64,000 nt of DNA, taken from the NCBI GenBank assembly GCA_030549495.1, contig JAUIRK010000121.1, positions 248,001 through 312,000 of the forward strand, in the 5' to 3' direction. The stretch comes from Nectonema munidae (lineage: Eukaryota > Nematomorpha > Nectonematoida > Nectonematidae). A model generated the notes under the pieces. The model saw nothing but the letters and a program-made list of their open reading frames with translations. It did no database searches and was not told where the DNA came from. The translations under genes and the position numbers were made by a program. Below are positions 10,873 through 21,583 of this stretch, piece after piece. Every line of letters begins with the position of its first letter. The first letter of the stretch is position 1.

Positions 10873-11646
10873 GGTACTGACATAACAGAAAACTATTGTA
10901 TTCAAAAAAAGGGTAAAAGCTATCAATTTATATATATTGATAGTAATATTACTATAAAAGTGGTCAAACTTAAGTTTACCACTTTTGGTTGACTTCTAAA
11001 GTTGTGAAATTACAACTATTTATTTTCAGTGTATGCCTAACACTTGTATATTTGAATCCATCCAATATACATTAATGATATGTGAATGCATAGATAATAT
11101 GTATTTTGGGGGTTATTATCAAAGGCGTAACATGACAAAAGAATGATATAAAAATAATTTGAAAAATAGGAGACTTCGATACAAAACACAAAGAAGTGAC
11201 ATAACAAAAGAAGGACAAAATTTTGTCACTCCTTTGAGTTTTCACATCTTTGAACGCATCCATTATTTTCTATGTACATAATTTTATATCTGGAAGTTTA
11301 TGGGTATAAGTCTATTTATTCAAGTCTTTTGTTCAAGGAAACGTGTTTTGGCATAAAAGTTGGAATTGATATACAATTAGCCTAGAATTTATGACTGTTT
11401 TCAAAAGGTAAACAAGTTTAAGTAAAAAATTTTATTGATGAAGAACGAATATTTAATTTGGATGTGATGTTTCTCCTCCTCGCGGCTTCTTCAGACAAGT
11501 AGAGAGAGAAAGTTTATAAGTAAGAAATATAATATTGAAATTAATTATTTTTTTTCATCAATAGTTTTTTACTTAAACTTGTTTACTATTTTACCTTATA
11601 ACTCTTTGCGTTTATATTTTTAAAAAGATATCATTTATTTTGTCAG
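10873..11646. repeat. AT-rich intron remainder with a MITE-like inverted repeat at 11408-11586
   Basis: 11408-11586 is bounded by imperfect inverted repeats of about 30 bp: GTAAACAAGTTTAAGTAAAA on the left and its complement ending TTACTTAAACTTGTTTAC on the right. The interior includes a GA-rich tract (11500-11515). It sits 60 bp upstream of the MRPL55 exon 2 acceptor. Nothing else was recognised here. Confidence 0.6.
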
Positions 11647-11787
11647 CTTCCTGTTGACCTAAGTCTTATGGATGCTGAACAAAAGAACAAGCGGCTCAAT
11701 AGATTCAAAACAAAACAAGTATCTGAAGCAAAGTCACAAGCAATAAAAATTGATTCCAATAAATATATAAATCTCATGAAAAAATAA
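11647..11787 (+). CDS. MRPL55: Mitochondrial ribosomal protein L55 (mL55), exon 2 (last)
   Basis: Begins right after TTTTGTCAG and encodes 46 residues to TAA at 11785: LPVDLSLMDAEQKNKRLNRF, then basic residues, ending KYINLMKK. Human mL55 has [20 protein letters not shown] and fly LPLDLSTLSDAERRKRLEAR at this place, so identity and junction are convincing although the protein is small. Joined to exon 1 it gives 103 residues, close to fly mL55. The tail is rich in Lys, as expected of an rRNA-contacting protein. A poly(A) signal candidate AATAAA is not obvious in the first 70 bp downstream. Confidence 0.9.
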   Translation, partial: LPVDLSLMDAEQKNKRLNRFKTKQVSEAKSQAIKIDSNKYINLMKK

Positions 11788-13463
11788 TAATGAATATGCT
11801 GTGTTTTATCCATCATATATATATTATACATGATTATTAGCAGTCTGAAAGTTGCCCTGTTTAATAAATTTATTTTAAAATTTTGCTTTTATTGGCAGCT
11901 ACAGTCTACACCTGATAAATTTCTCCAATAATAATTTGCAGATACGAATAAAGTTATTGCAGTCACTGTGCTTAATCACCATTATTCGTGACTTGTTTTT
12001 ATTTATGCAAGAAAAAATTGAAAAATGTGCCAATAATTTCGAATACTAAACTATGGATAGCTTTAAAAAATCAATTTGACAGTCTAAAAATTTATTCAAA
12101 CCAAAGTACTAACATTTTTTAATCGAACTGCTAAGTGTGCTTTCTTTGCATTTTTTCTGATGTCATAATTTATCAATTAAATTTTACCAAAAAATACTAA
12201 CAGACGTATTATAAATATTTTTAATGAAATAATCAACCATCAAAGTAAACATTTAATTATTTTTTAATTTAAGTTTTCAAATAAATTCTATCTTTGTTTC
12301 AATATGATTTTTTGAATTTCCAAAAAAAATAATTTTAATCAAAAATATATGTTCTTTTTACTCTTTACTGACTCACTTATTTCAACTTTTATCAAATATC
12401 GTCTTTTGATTTAAATTTTCAACTTCAAACCTAGGACCATGTTTTTTAAAAAATAAATTTCATTTTTTACCATTTTTGTTAAATTGTTTATAATGTGCTT
12501 AGAGAGACTAAAGACATTAGAATTATCAAAGGAAATTTTCCCCCAGGGATTTATTTTGCCCCCACCCCCCTCCTCAAATATAAAAATGTATACACTTTTT
12601 TATGGTCCGGGTCCCAATAAAATCAGTTTTGCCCTCCCCCGTACTTGGACTAATATTTCAAATGCTCAATTATTTTTATAAAAAATTTTACTTTTTATAT
12701 TTCCTGGATTCAAAAATGAAAAGAGGATGAAGAAAAAGGAAATTTATTTGTACGTAAAATGATGGATTCTGATATTATTTAAGTTCGGGTAACCAGGCTT
12801 GACATTTAAATATCATACATTCACCTAACAAAGCGCATCGATTAGCTTTCATGAGCAAATTTTTCACAATGAATTATTTATTAATTTTTTGCTCATGTCA
12901 CTCTTGTCAAAAATTTATTTGTCAACTTTTAGGAACGCAAAAAATGACAAAGAGGATATTTAGAGATGTGCTTACAGTTTGTGTTTCTATCACAGTAAAG
13001 AATATTATGGATATTCTGTTTGCACTCGCCAAAAAATATTGGGCAATGTTTCATAAAAACTTAGTCTTCTAGCCTGACATTAGGGAGAGCTCTTTCGATA
13101 TTCAAAGAGCCCCTGACTTTTAAAGCGTAAAAAAGTATCCTTCAAGAAGCAATGACAAGTTGAAAGTCTCTTACGATTTCCAAACCAAGAAAGTATAGAA
13201 CCATGGCGCGCTATTTCTTCGTTCTGAAAAAGAAATTATGCCTTGTGTTATTTGAGATAATTCAGTAAAAAAGTTCAGTCCAATTTTCAAGCACGAATTG
13301 AAGAAATGTTCGGCGATATTTTTAAGCAAGGGCTTAATGAGATTTCTTTGTTAAATTCAGCTGCAATAATGACAGCATGATAAAGTACACAAACGTGACA
13401 GAGCGTTCTCAGTTTCTAATATTTGTCAATAGGTAAGAAAAAGAATGCATGAATGTTTCAGTA
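11788..13463. other. Intergenic, AT-rich, no gene recognised
   Basis: C-rich patches at 12540-12640 (CCCCCAGGG, CCCCCACCCCCCTCC, GCCCTCCCCC) look like the end of a decayed hAT-type MITE of the kind seen at 50912 and 52685, but I could not pair its ends. Open frames at 12484-12681 and 12851-13072 have no family resemblance and are not supported. Confidence 0.4.
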
Positions 13464-13987
13464 CAGTGGCGAACTTAAGAGGGCTGGGTGATTTGCCAAT
13501 CGTCTCGCCCTTTCCAATTTGCATATCTCCTGATATTTCAATCATGGTTAATTTGATTGTCTGAAAGAAGAGTCAGCATTCTTAAGATGATGAGTGTATA
13601 TTTCATTCAGAATATTATTGAATATTCAGGATAGGTTCATATTAGAAAAAGTGCTATTAAATGGCCCGGCTGTAAATTTTCTTCTTGATCCGCGCCATCA
13701 TAACTCTTTTCGGTACGAATTTTATTATTAATTGGGATAAACAATAATTCGTTATTTTATGTAATTTGTAAAGCAAGACTGAAAATAATATGGCTCTGAA
13801 CTCACTTTAAGTAAAATTATTAGTTTTGGACATGTACATATATCTATATACATCATAAAGATAAAAATTCTGGCCCTTGGAGAAAATAAATTATGATACC
13901 ATAAAAAAATATAAATTACTTTATCTGCCCCTCCTCGATTAAATTTATTATAGCTCCCTCTGGCAATGAAAGCTGACTACGCCTCTG
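13464..13987. mobile_element. hAT-type MITE (CAGTGGCG ends)
   Basis: Left end CAGTGGCGAACTTAAG, right end reverse-complemented CAGAGGCGTAGTCAGC, about 524 bp with no ORF. The ends resemble the two MITEs at 50912 and 52685 that carry 8-bp target duplications. I cannot see a clear duplication here, so the boundaries are less sure. Confidence 0.5.
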
Positions 13988-14026
13988 ATTCGTATAAGCT
14001 TTTTGCTATAATTGAAAATTCTAGAA

Positions 14027-15370
14027 CAGTCGTTCCCAACTTTTTTGTCCCGTTCCCTTTTTTTCTAGTCACTTTTTCATCTGTGGACCCCTACAACGAA
14101 ATAGGTTGAGCCAGCAAAATTAATACAAGATTTTCTGCAAAAAATGAATATATTAATGTAAAGTGCCTTGTATTGTTATACTGATTAAGCTGTAAGCCTA
14201 TTTATATGACAAGAAAACATTTCGTTTAGCACTTTTTTATTTAAGTAAAATACATAGGGAAAATGGTATATTAAACGCAAAAACTATCTCTATAAGTTTT
14301 GTCCTATTTTTGAGCTTACAAGTTCATAATAAAAAAATAACAAAACCTGTATATGAATAAAACAAAAAAATCACAAAAACAACAGGGTTGCAAAAAAGTA
14401 TTTCACTTTATATTTCTCAATGGGACTTTTGTGGTTGTTTTTGAGCAACCATCCCATGAATCCCTGACTAATGGGCAGCCAGTGCACACCTCAAGTCATC
14501 TTCCACGTTCCTTGATTTTGTTTTTATTGCAAGAAAATCCATTTCGCACAGGTTAGTTGAAGCAAACGGCAAAAGAGCTCGAACTGCCAGATCACTTATT
14601 TTAGGATATGATTCCATAATTGAACACCAGAAGCTAGGCGAGGAGTTTGACTGGAACACATTCATTGCTGTTGAATCGTGAATTAGCTCAATGAACTCTT
14701 CTTGTGCTTCTTCTAACACATCATCAACCTGATATAAGAACGGATTTTTTGCTAATCCTGCATGCTGTAACGGCGAAATTCATCATCTAGCTGAGACAAG
14801 TAGTGATCCATGATTTCCTTGGACAAGGTGCTTGTAAGCTGGCCATGAGAAACATCATAAATTTTCCTTCACTCACTCTCTTATACAGCTCCAATTTGAC
14901 AAAAATGAATTTATTGAGTAACAGTGGCTGAACAAGTTTGAACCTTTCCTTTGAGTCTCAAGTTCCGCTGGTTGAAGATTTTATATATATCCAAAAGATA
15001 AGCAAGGCGGGCCTCAAAGTGTTCTGATTTCAATATCTCCAACAGGGCACATTTTTTCTGTACATCAAGAAACATTTTAACTTCTTGTCAAAGAGAGAAA
15101 GACAAAAATCTCTCTGCAGACAACAACCACCCGACGGATGTATAAAAGAGCAAGGAACTATGTTCGGATTCGACACAGTTGCTGGAACAGTCTCGTGTTG
15201 AGGGCAGAGTTTTTCACATATTGACAATACGAGTGAAAATTGTAAGAAGCACAGAAGGAAGTGATTTAGAAGCTAGAAACTCCCGATCAATGAAGCTTGT
15301 AAGCCCGACCTCGACTCAAGCATGGCTCAATAGTATGAATTTTATTCTAGACCCCTGGTTGGAACAACTG
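14027..15370 (-). mobile_element. hAT transposon with 8-bp target-site duplication
   Basis: Left end CAGTCGTTCCCAAC; right end reverse-complemented CAGTTGTTCCAACC. Flanking octamers TTCTAGAA (14019-14026) and GTCTAGAA (15371-15378) agree at 7 of 8, as expected for a hAT target-site duplication. The interior has a ZBED5/FAM200-like hAT C-terminal dimerisation region on the minus strand. At 1.34 kb it is internally shortened, since full elements of this group encode 500-700 residues. Confidence 0.85.
14468..14719 (-). pseudogene. hAT transposase C-terminus (dimerisation region), relic
   Basis: Open frame of 83 residues including FWCSIMESYPKISDLAVRAL, LLPFASTNLCEMDFLAIKTK and NVEDDLRCAL, the typical hAT C-terminal signature (FW...YP...A...LLPF.STYLCE..FS...IKTK.RN...VEDDLR.AL). 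Upstream minus-strand sequence (14720-15000) carries further fragments (EIMDHYLSQLDDEFRRY) in other frames. Plain DNA-transposon relic, disrupted upstream of this piece. Confidence 0.8.
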
Positions 15371-15615
15371 GTCTAGAAGCTACATCATTTTTTTGAAATA
15401 AAAAAAATTTATATTATGCATTCAAAAATGTCTTTGGAAAAAACAAAACAAACTATAAAGAAAATTTATCAAACTTAGTAATTGTTCAGTTGATTATCAC
15501 TATAATATCTGTGGTTAAATTTATTTGATACTTGTCTTTTCTTCATTAAAAGAGCTGTCAAAAGTTTGTCGGGGAATTACAATATGATGTCAAGTTTCTT
15601 TTTTTATCATTCTTC

Positions 15616-15812
15616 ATGGATCCATTTTCGTTTCTTACCGATAATTGTTCTGTTGATAATAGAGCTAATTTTATGGAAGGAAACATTGTGAGTCCCCAAG
15701 CTGCGAACTTAGCTTGCAAAGATCTTTCTAAAAAAAGAAGATTGGGATATTCAAATCTTGTTGGAAAGTTACTACAAAAAAACTTTGTTTATTTTGAAAA
15801 CTTGTGGAAAAA
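15616..15812 (+). CDS. Putative first coding exon of an unidentified gene
   Basis: ATG at 15616 opens a frame of mixed composition (MDPFSFLTDNCSVDNRANF... KDLSKKRRLGYSNLVGKLLQ... YFENLWK) ending at the good donor AA|GTGAGT (15813), phase 2. Base composition and amino-acid use look like coding sequence, unlike surrounding AT-rich frames. It can be joined in phase to 17361-17421. I do not recognise the family. If real, the gene lies just upstream of BOLA3 on the same strand. Confidence 0.38.
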
Positions 15813-16329
15813 GTGAGTATTCAATACATGAGTTAAATCCTTTAATAAAAACTTACCAATTACGTAAATAACACTTCCAAAGATCAATTTGATACCATAT
15901 ACATCAGTGCATTAGAATCTATCGATTTTATAGCTATAAGTATTTCATAATTTGAGGACCATATGTTAGAGAAGGTATGTGTATTCTTATTAGTTTCTAG
16001 TTTTTTCACTATTTTTTGTGGGAAGGAAGCTTTAGAGTAGTGGAACTATTTTCAGAGTAAGGTTGTTTATGGGTAGCTTAGGCTTAGTTAGAGTATGTTT
16101 TACCTAAGCAAATAAATAAGTAAATAAGGTGTGGTTTGCCACTTCACTTCTGCATATATGGATATTGATGTAGGACAAGTTTGTTTATGTGGATGGTGAA
16201 ATAAACAGAGTTGTTTGATTTTTTTTGGAATGAGCAAGAGTTACTTCATTTTTTAGGTTATCGAGGATGGTAAGATCTTCTGTAATAAGAGAAGTGTTAG
16301 CAATATAATATCGCATCAAAGAATAATTT

Positions 16330-16400
16330 CCCTTCAGTTTTAATTGGGAATCGAACCCAGACCATTTGAATTGAGACCATGCGCTCTCACAATTAGGCAA
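16330..16400 (-). repeat. tRNA-like SINE head fragment
   Basis: On the minus strand: GATTGCCTAATTGTGAGAGC (A-box-like) and CTGGGTTCGATTCCCAA (B box) 30-odd bases apart. No acceptor stem partner is visible, so it is a SINE head rather than a functional tRNA gene. Confidence 0.5.
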
Positions 16401-16516
16401 TCACCGACAAAGGTAAAACATATTTTAAGTTATAAATAAAAATGATAAAAATAACATTTTTAAAAGTCACATGTTTGTTGATGTGACCTAGACTAATACA
16501 TACAATGCAACATAAT

Positions 16517-16906
16517 AGGATAGACATGGTTAGTTGGTTGATTGGTTAGAAAGCACTTTCAGCCGTAAGGCTATATGCTCGCATTATGCTTAAAATGGTT
16601 AATCACAATTTTTGTGAATTTGTTTTTAATAGTGGAGAGCCTTACGAATCGAATCCCTGACCTTCAACTATTAATATGAGAGGTACACCCGTACAACCAT
16701 TGAGGCTCAGGATATACATGGTTGGTTGGAGATATCAGAACACTTTCAGCTGTAAGGCTATATGCTCGCATTATGCTTATGGTAAATCACAGTTTTTGTG
16801 AATTTGTTTTTAAGAGTTGGGAGCCTTGGGGACCGAACCCCTAACCTTCAAATTTTAAGCTGATAGGTACACCCTAACAATCATTGAGGCTCACGATAAA
16901 CATGGT
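16517..16906 (-). repeat. Two tandem SINE copies (type 2) separated by repeated target sequence
   Basis: Copies 16532-16708 and 16724-16892 share long stretches (ATATGCTCGCATTATGCTTA, then TTTTTGTGAATTTGTTTTTAA). Each ends at the right with a tRNA-like head, read on the minus strand as TGAGCCTCAATG... GGGATTCGATTCG or GGGGTTCGGTCCCC. The sequence AGGATAGACATGGTT, AGGATATACATGGTT and ACGATAAACATGGTA occurs left of, between and right of the copies, as if one target was duplicated twice. Minus orientation. Confidence 0.75.
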
Positions 16907-17360
16907 AAAATATTATTTATTGATTTTATATTAATTTTAATTTAAGGTAAAAAGCAAATAAACTTTTACGAATAGGGAAAATAGTTAAGATAATGATACG
17001 ATCAAAAAAATCATTCCATCAGTACAATATAAAAATTTTTAATTTTAAAATAGATTATTTTATACTGATTAATCAGACCTATATATATTCAAGAAAATGG
17101 CAAAATATGCTTAAATTTTTTTTTCAGCATTGTAATACTTAAAATTTATATTTTCTATTTATTTCTAATGTTGAATCTATAAATATATTAAGAAATCTAC
17201 TTTATACTGAATAAAAAAAACTTAATTTTTCAAAGTCTATTATTTTATTACTGTCTTATCTTTTCGAGGTGTTTTTTAAATTATAAAATAATATCTTTTA
17301 TCTAACGAAATTTTGCTTGTTTTACATGTTATTTTGATGTACAAGAATGATTCAATTCAG

Positions 17361-17421
17361 TAGTTTTAAATTCATGGAAGTATTGGTACCTTGTGTATTG
17401 ACGTACATAGATGATAATGTA
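17361..17421 (+). CDS. Putative second exon of the unidentified gene starting at 15616
   Basis: Preceded by GATTCAATTCAG and followed by the strong donor GTAAGTATTT at 17422. With the two bases carried over from 15812 it reads N-SFKFMEVLVPCVLTYIDDNV and leaves phase 0. No third exon was found before BOLA3. The assignment rests only on phase compatibility and splice signals. Confidence 0.3.
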
Positions 17422-17839
17422 GTAAGTATTTCTCACCCCTTCCTAAGGAAAAATTTTTATGTGCTATAAAAATTTACGCACACCTTTGTTTAAATTTCTT
17501 ACTATGTCATTAACCATGAAAGATGAAAGATTGGAATCTAACCCCCATTCTAATGAAGCTGTACCCCATCTGTTTCGAAAGTTTAGCTATCTAATTTTGC
17601 TGTATTATTGGCCGTATAATATTTTATATTTCTATATTAAAAAATATTTAATATTTAATAATTATGTAAAATTCTCATGGAAAAAAATAAAATATTTTTA
17701 GAAATTTTAGCCCCAATTCTGACTTCGGATAAAGAGCTTCTGGATTCGCCCCCGTTCTAGCCCATTTAAAAGGTTGTGTAGTTTTTTGCCTTTGATAATA
17801 CATGATCCTTAGTTGGAATTAAAGCACTCCACGAGTACG

Positions 17840-18075
17840 GTTAAGATTTGTTAACCCGTCCACGTTGTGGGCCATGAGTGGGTATAAATAAATGTAAAAA
17901 TAACAAGAAATGGGCATGAGCGGGTTGTGTAAAATTTTTATATATATTCATCTTAGAGTTGTACTGGACAGTACATTTTGCTACTTCCAGTTTTCCTCCA
18001 TCAGAAAGCTGTTGTCAATTCACTTAAGCTGTGAGTAGGTGTATGATGAAGGAAGGTTGTTTTGTTTTTTGTAAG
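17840..18075 (+). repeat. Dispersed repeat, shared with 60735-61090 (inverted)
   Basis: AGCTGTTGTCAATTCACTTA..., GTGTATGATGAAGGAAGG and the GGGTATAAAT/GGGCATGAGCGGG motifs recur in the same order on the minus strand at 60735-61090. Family unknown; no coding potential seen. Confidence 0.6.
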
Positions 18076-18879
18076 GTATACAATAAAATGTAAATTTGAA
18101 ATTTATATAGTAATCCAAATTGCAATGTAGCTTCCATCTTTTTCAAATAAGTGATAAGGTTTGATTGTGTTGTTTTAATGACCAAATTTCATAATTATTT
18201 TAGTGAATGATGAATATGACTAAGATTAGTTAAAATAATTGTATTAAAAATTTTTCGTATTTTATCTAAATATTGAGAATAGAATTGAAGATTGAGGAAA
18301 AAATGAGTTGAAAAGAATCTTTGGTGATGATTAAGACCAAATAACAATATAACAATGAATGAATTTATCAGTTATCTCAAAAAATTCAAAGATATTAAAA
18401 AGGGGGTAGGAAATAAGCATATCCAAAAAATAAGAACGGATACGTGCGGTTTCAAGAATATTTAAAATTAGGGCGCGTTTGAAGGATTTAAAAATATTCC
18501 GGCGTGGTAAAATTTGATCGGTTATGGGCGGACATGTGTTGCATGAAGTAGGCCCTTCCAGTGCTCTAGTTCGAATGAGTTTTGGAATTGGACCTCTCAA
18601 GGAGAACACCATATGCTACCTTCATAACCTGGATTAAGAAAAATTCATAAAGTAGTAAGTTGCACCAAACGTTTCTATGAACTAAAATAAATTTCTACTT
18701 TATGGATTATTTTTTATCATTGTCTCCACGTGGAAACGTCTTTTAAAAATTATGGTTTTATTGTCAAAGATTTAGTATTGCTAAACCCACTCAAATATTA
18801 TTAAGAAATCATTTTAGTGTGGGGCATCCAGTCATAATGTTAATCGAGGATTATGGTACCTTTATATAGTAGCATACCC

Positions 18880-19060
18880 AGCACAATTTGGCTTCCTTAA
18901 AAGTTCTAATGGGTAACGGTGGCGTTGGGTGTTTTCATATAGAAGGCACAGTTGTGCCCCTTGTATTGAACTATAAAGAGAGACGATTGATGTGGGATCG
19001 AACCCAAGACCTTTAGTTATCGAAACCCAGTATCTAACCATTCCTACTTACGCCGCCAAA
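18880..19060 (-). repeat. SINE copy (type 1)
   Basis: Reverse-complemented it reads GATACTGGGTTTCGATAACT, then TTGGGTTCGATCCCACATCA, then ...GTTCAATACAAGGGGCACAAC, with CTATATGAAAACACCC at the end. It is colinear with the copy at 57165-57315 (GATACTGGGTTTCGATGACA, TTGGGTTCGATCCCCGCATC). tRNA-like head with a B box GGTTCGATCCC. Confidence 0.75.
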
Positions 19061-19819
19061 TAACACTTCAAAACTATAATAAACTATAGCGTATATACTT
19101 TAAAACGCCGAAAACTAAATGATAAATGTATATTTGTTCGTAAAATCACTTTAGGAACATATTGCGAAAGATCTCATTTTTTGTCACACGGCTGTCACGT
19201 CGGTGCTCAAATGGTTAAATAAAGCTGTTCCTTTTTGGCTCATAAATATTTCCACCAGTACTAAAAATTCATTTATTTTCCACCGAAGAAAGTTACTTTA
19301 TTCAAAAAAGAAAATTCATCCTTTTAAAGTATACGTAAATTTAGTGGTCTTGATTTATAATTAGAAATTCGCAGGTTTGTTCTCTTTCCTGCTAGGAAAA
19401 CTAAATATTATTTTTAATTAATACTTCTTAATTATATACCTATATGAAATAAAATATTTACATCAAGTACTCTTGGGTGATATTGACCCGAACATTAAAC
19501 GCGTAATTTTAAGTTTTCCTAATTTACAATGAGAGATATAAAGTAATTATAACATTGAACTTGTTTATATGTACAGTAAACCCTCTTAGATACAGCTCAC
19601 TCTACAGCAATAAACAAAAGTTATATTTAAGTCCAAGTCTTTATTGCAATCAAAAAAATTCAATGAAGTATGCATTTAAATTTAAAGTTTAAAAGAAAAA
19701 TAATTCGATGGAGAGACAATATTATCCAACTCACATGTTAAACGGTTCCGAAACAATTTAGCCTCAAATCTATATTAATATCAATATGTTTAGTAGCCTA
19801 ATTGCCTTGAAGCAAAATT

Positions 19820-20190
19820 GCCCAGAGGCCTAATTGAGCTGCTTCCTGGCAAGCAGCACACGCTCTCCCAATTCAATCTTGACTTTACTTGCACAAGTTC
19901 TTCTTTCACAGCCTCTGGTGCTTCGTATGCCAGTCATCTGCATCAAGCATGCCAGCCTGGTTAACAAGAGCCGTTCTCTGAAAAATGGCTTCTTATGGCA
20001 GATTATTATTTGCAACCCATCTCTCCTATTAGCCCCTTTTCTCAACAGAAGTATTGTAAGTGCATTAATCCACCATCAAACAGGTTTTCACTGTTTTCGA
20101 AATTCTGAGTTCCACCGTGCTCCTTATTGCCATTGTTGCTGCCTTTTCAAATATGGGGCGCGTTCCATCTGCCATTCTTGATACTAAATT
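19820..20190 (-). other. Unidentified block of balanced composition, possible gene fragment
   Basis: This 370-bp stretch is less AT-rich than its surroundings. Minus-strand readings look protein-like but are in three frames: ATG at about 20176 (MADGTRPIFEKAATMAIRST), TALVNQAGMLDADDWHTKHQ, and EAVKEELVQVKSRLNWESVC ending at a stop near 19796. It may be a decayed retrocopy or transposon ORF. I recognise no family. Confidence 0.3.
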
Positions 20191-21469
20191 AATTAATCCG
20201 CATTCCAGATGTAATAAACGTCTAATTCTATACTTTCAACTTGATTCAGACATTTGCCTACTTTACTTTGCAAGTTAAAATCCTATAAGGATTGAGAATT
20301 TTACTGCAAGCAATATTTCTAGACATGAGAAGTGGGCAACTGGCTTACCATGATCATGTTCCATTTCGGATTGACCAATGAATCAAAACCATATGCTTTA
20401 AATATATAATTTCTTCTGAAAGATTAAGAATGATAAGTTTTGCATCAAAATGTATCATGATACGTATTTATGTATTTTTCAAGTATCTCAATATATGTAT
20501 TGTGAACCAGGGACGCTCATCCTTACAATGTTTGGAGGGGGTGCGCAAACTTTTTTTATAACCTTCAAAATTTATTATAAAAGAATATGTACCGTAAAAC
20601 AAGTAAAGTAATATGGAAAGTCTACTCACAAGCCAAACAAGTCGTTTTATGATATAAAAAAGATATAGAATCAAGAGTCACGCAAGTCACAGTCTGGATT
20701 CAGAGATTGTAAAGATATTGGAGTCATGGTTCGAGTCCGTATCTAATAAAATTCAGGAATCGGAGTGCGATTTTTTTAAGTATTTTGATTGGAAGATCAG
20801 GAATCGTGAGAATCGTCTTTTTTATTTAAATATCCGTATCGCACCGGAATACTAAAAAAGTCAAATTTAACTCGATTTCAAATCCAAACACATAAAATAA
20901 TTCAAATATATTTTTGACTTTACACATAAGACAATTAAGAATTCGGAATCGTACAAAACTTTGGTATCGCTCCATCACTAGTTTTTAGTACCATAATAAT
21001 TTTTTGGATTCTAGTTAAAGCTTCTTTTTTTCCATACTTTTGTTTAGAGTGATTATTGAGATTGTTAAGTTCCATTTTAAGATATTTTTCATTTAAAGCG
21101 CTTTTATAGCTTCGTATGACGTAAATCGATATTTTCAATCAAGTTAAATCATCGTAAAAATATGCATTCTCAAGAATATTCAATATGGTACTAAAAGTAC
21201 CAGTAACGTGACTCAATCGTTGCATAATATAGAAGATACCAGCACAAATGATTTTTTAAAATAAATTCAGGTCTTTACATCTGTGTTGCCTTTATCGCAT
21301 TCCTTTACTTTAAAGCAATTTGAATGAAATCTCTTTCACTTTCCTTGTTTGCATTTATTTGATTAAAGTGTAAAGAATATCGTTCTAATTGAAATGCGAA
21401 AGTCGATGCTCTTACCTTCTCTATTTCAAGACTTTTGATTAATTTTAGCTTTTGCTTTTTTAACTCAAG

Positions 21470-21583
21470 TTTCGCAACTGACTTTTCGCCCCTTGTCAAC
21501 TAAAGTAAGCGAAGAAACAATCGAAACCTTGTTGAAGCAAAAGTTTCCAAAAGCTGTTAAACTAGAAGTCCTCGACATATCAG
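21470..21583 (+). CDS. BOLA3: BolA-like protein 3, exon with the start of the BolA domain
   Basis: Reads SQLTFRPLSTKVSEETIETL, then LKQKFPKAVKLEVLDISG, ending TCAG|GTATCG at 21584 (phase 1). This is the N-terminal half of the BolA fold (human BOLA3: ILKEKFPRATAIKVTDISG). The acceptor may be TTTAACTCAAG at 21469; no in-frame ATG exists in this exon, so an upstream exon with the start and a mitochondrial presequence is missing from my model. FRPLST fits a presequence end. BOLA3 works with GLRX5 and NFU1 in delivering [4Fe-4S] clusters to lipoyl synthase and respiratory proteins. Confidence 0.88.

Larger units (their letters stand above)
2768..11646 (+). other. 8.9-kb intron of MRPL55 filled with transposons
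   Basis: The intron begins GTAAGA and ends TTTTGTCAG. Splicing joins AAG to CTTCCTGTTGAC in frame (EPRKIIK + LPVDLSLMD), the junction expected from fly and human mL55. Inside, left to right: AT-rich DNA (2768-4500), a truncated piggyBac copy, a SINE, a pogo/Tigger element split by a second piggyBac, AT-rich DNA, and a small MITE next to the acceptor. The host exons of 171 and 141 bp are dwarfed by the intron. Confidence 0.85.

Noticed and set aside
16330-16400. A functional tRNA gene
   Set aside because: A- and B-box-like motifs are present but no paired acceptor stem; fits a SINE head. The same applies to the tRNA-like parts at 56985, 57165 and 18880.
18013-18038. Short exon-like segment (after CTCCATCAG, before GTGAGT) as a third exon of the 15616 gene
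   Set aside because: The same sequence recurs inverted at 60880-60900 within a dispersed repeat, so it is repeat sequence.
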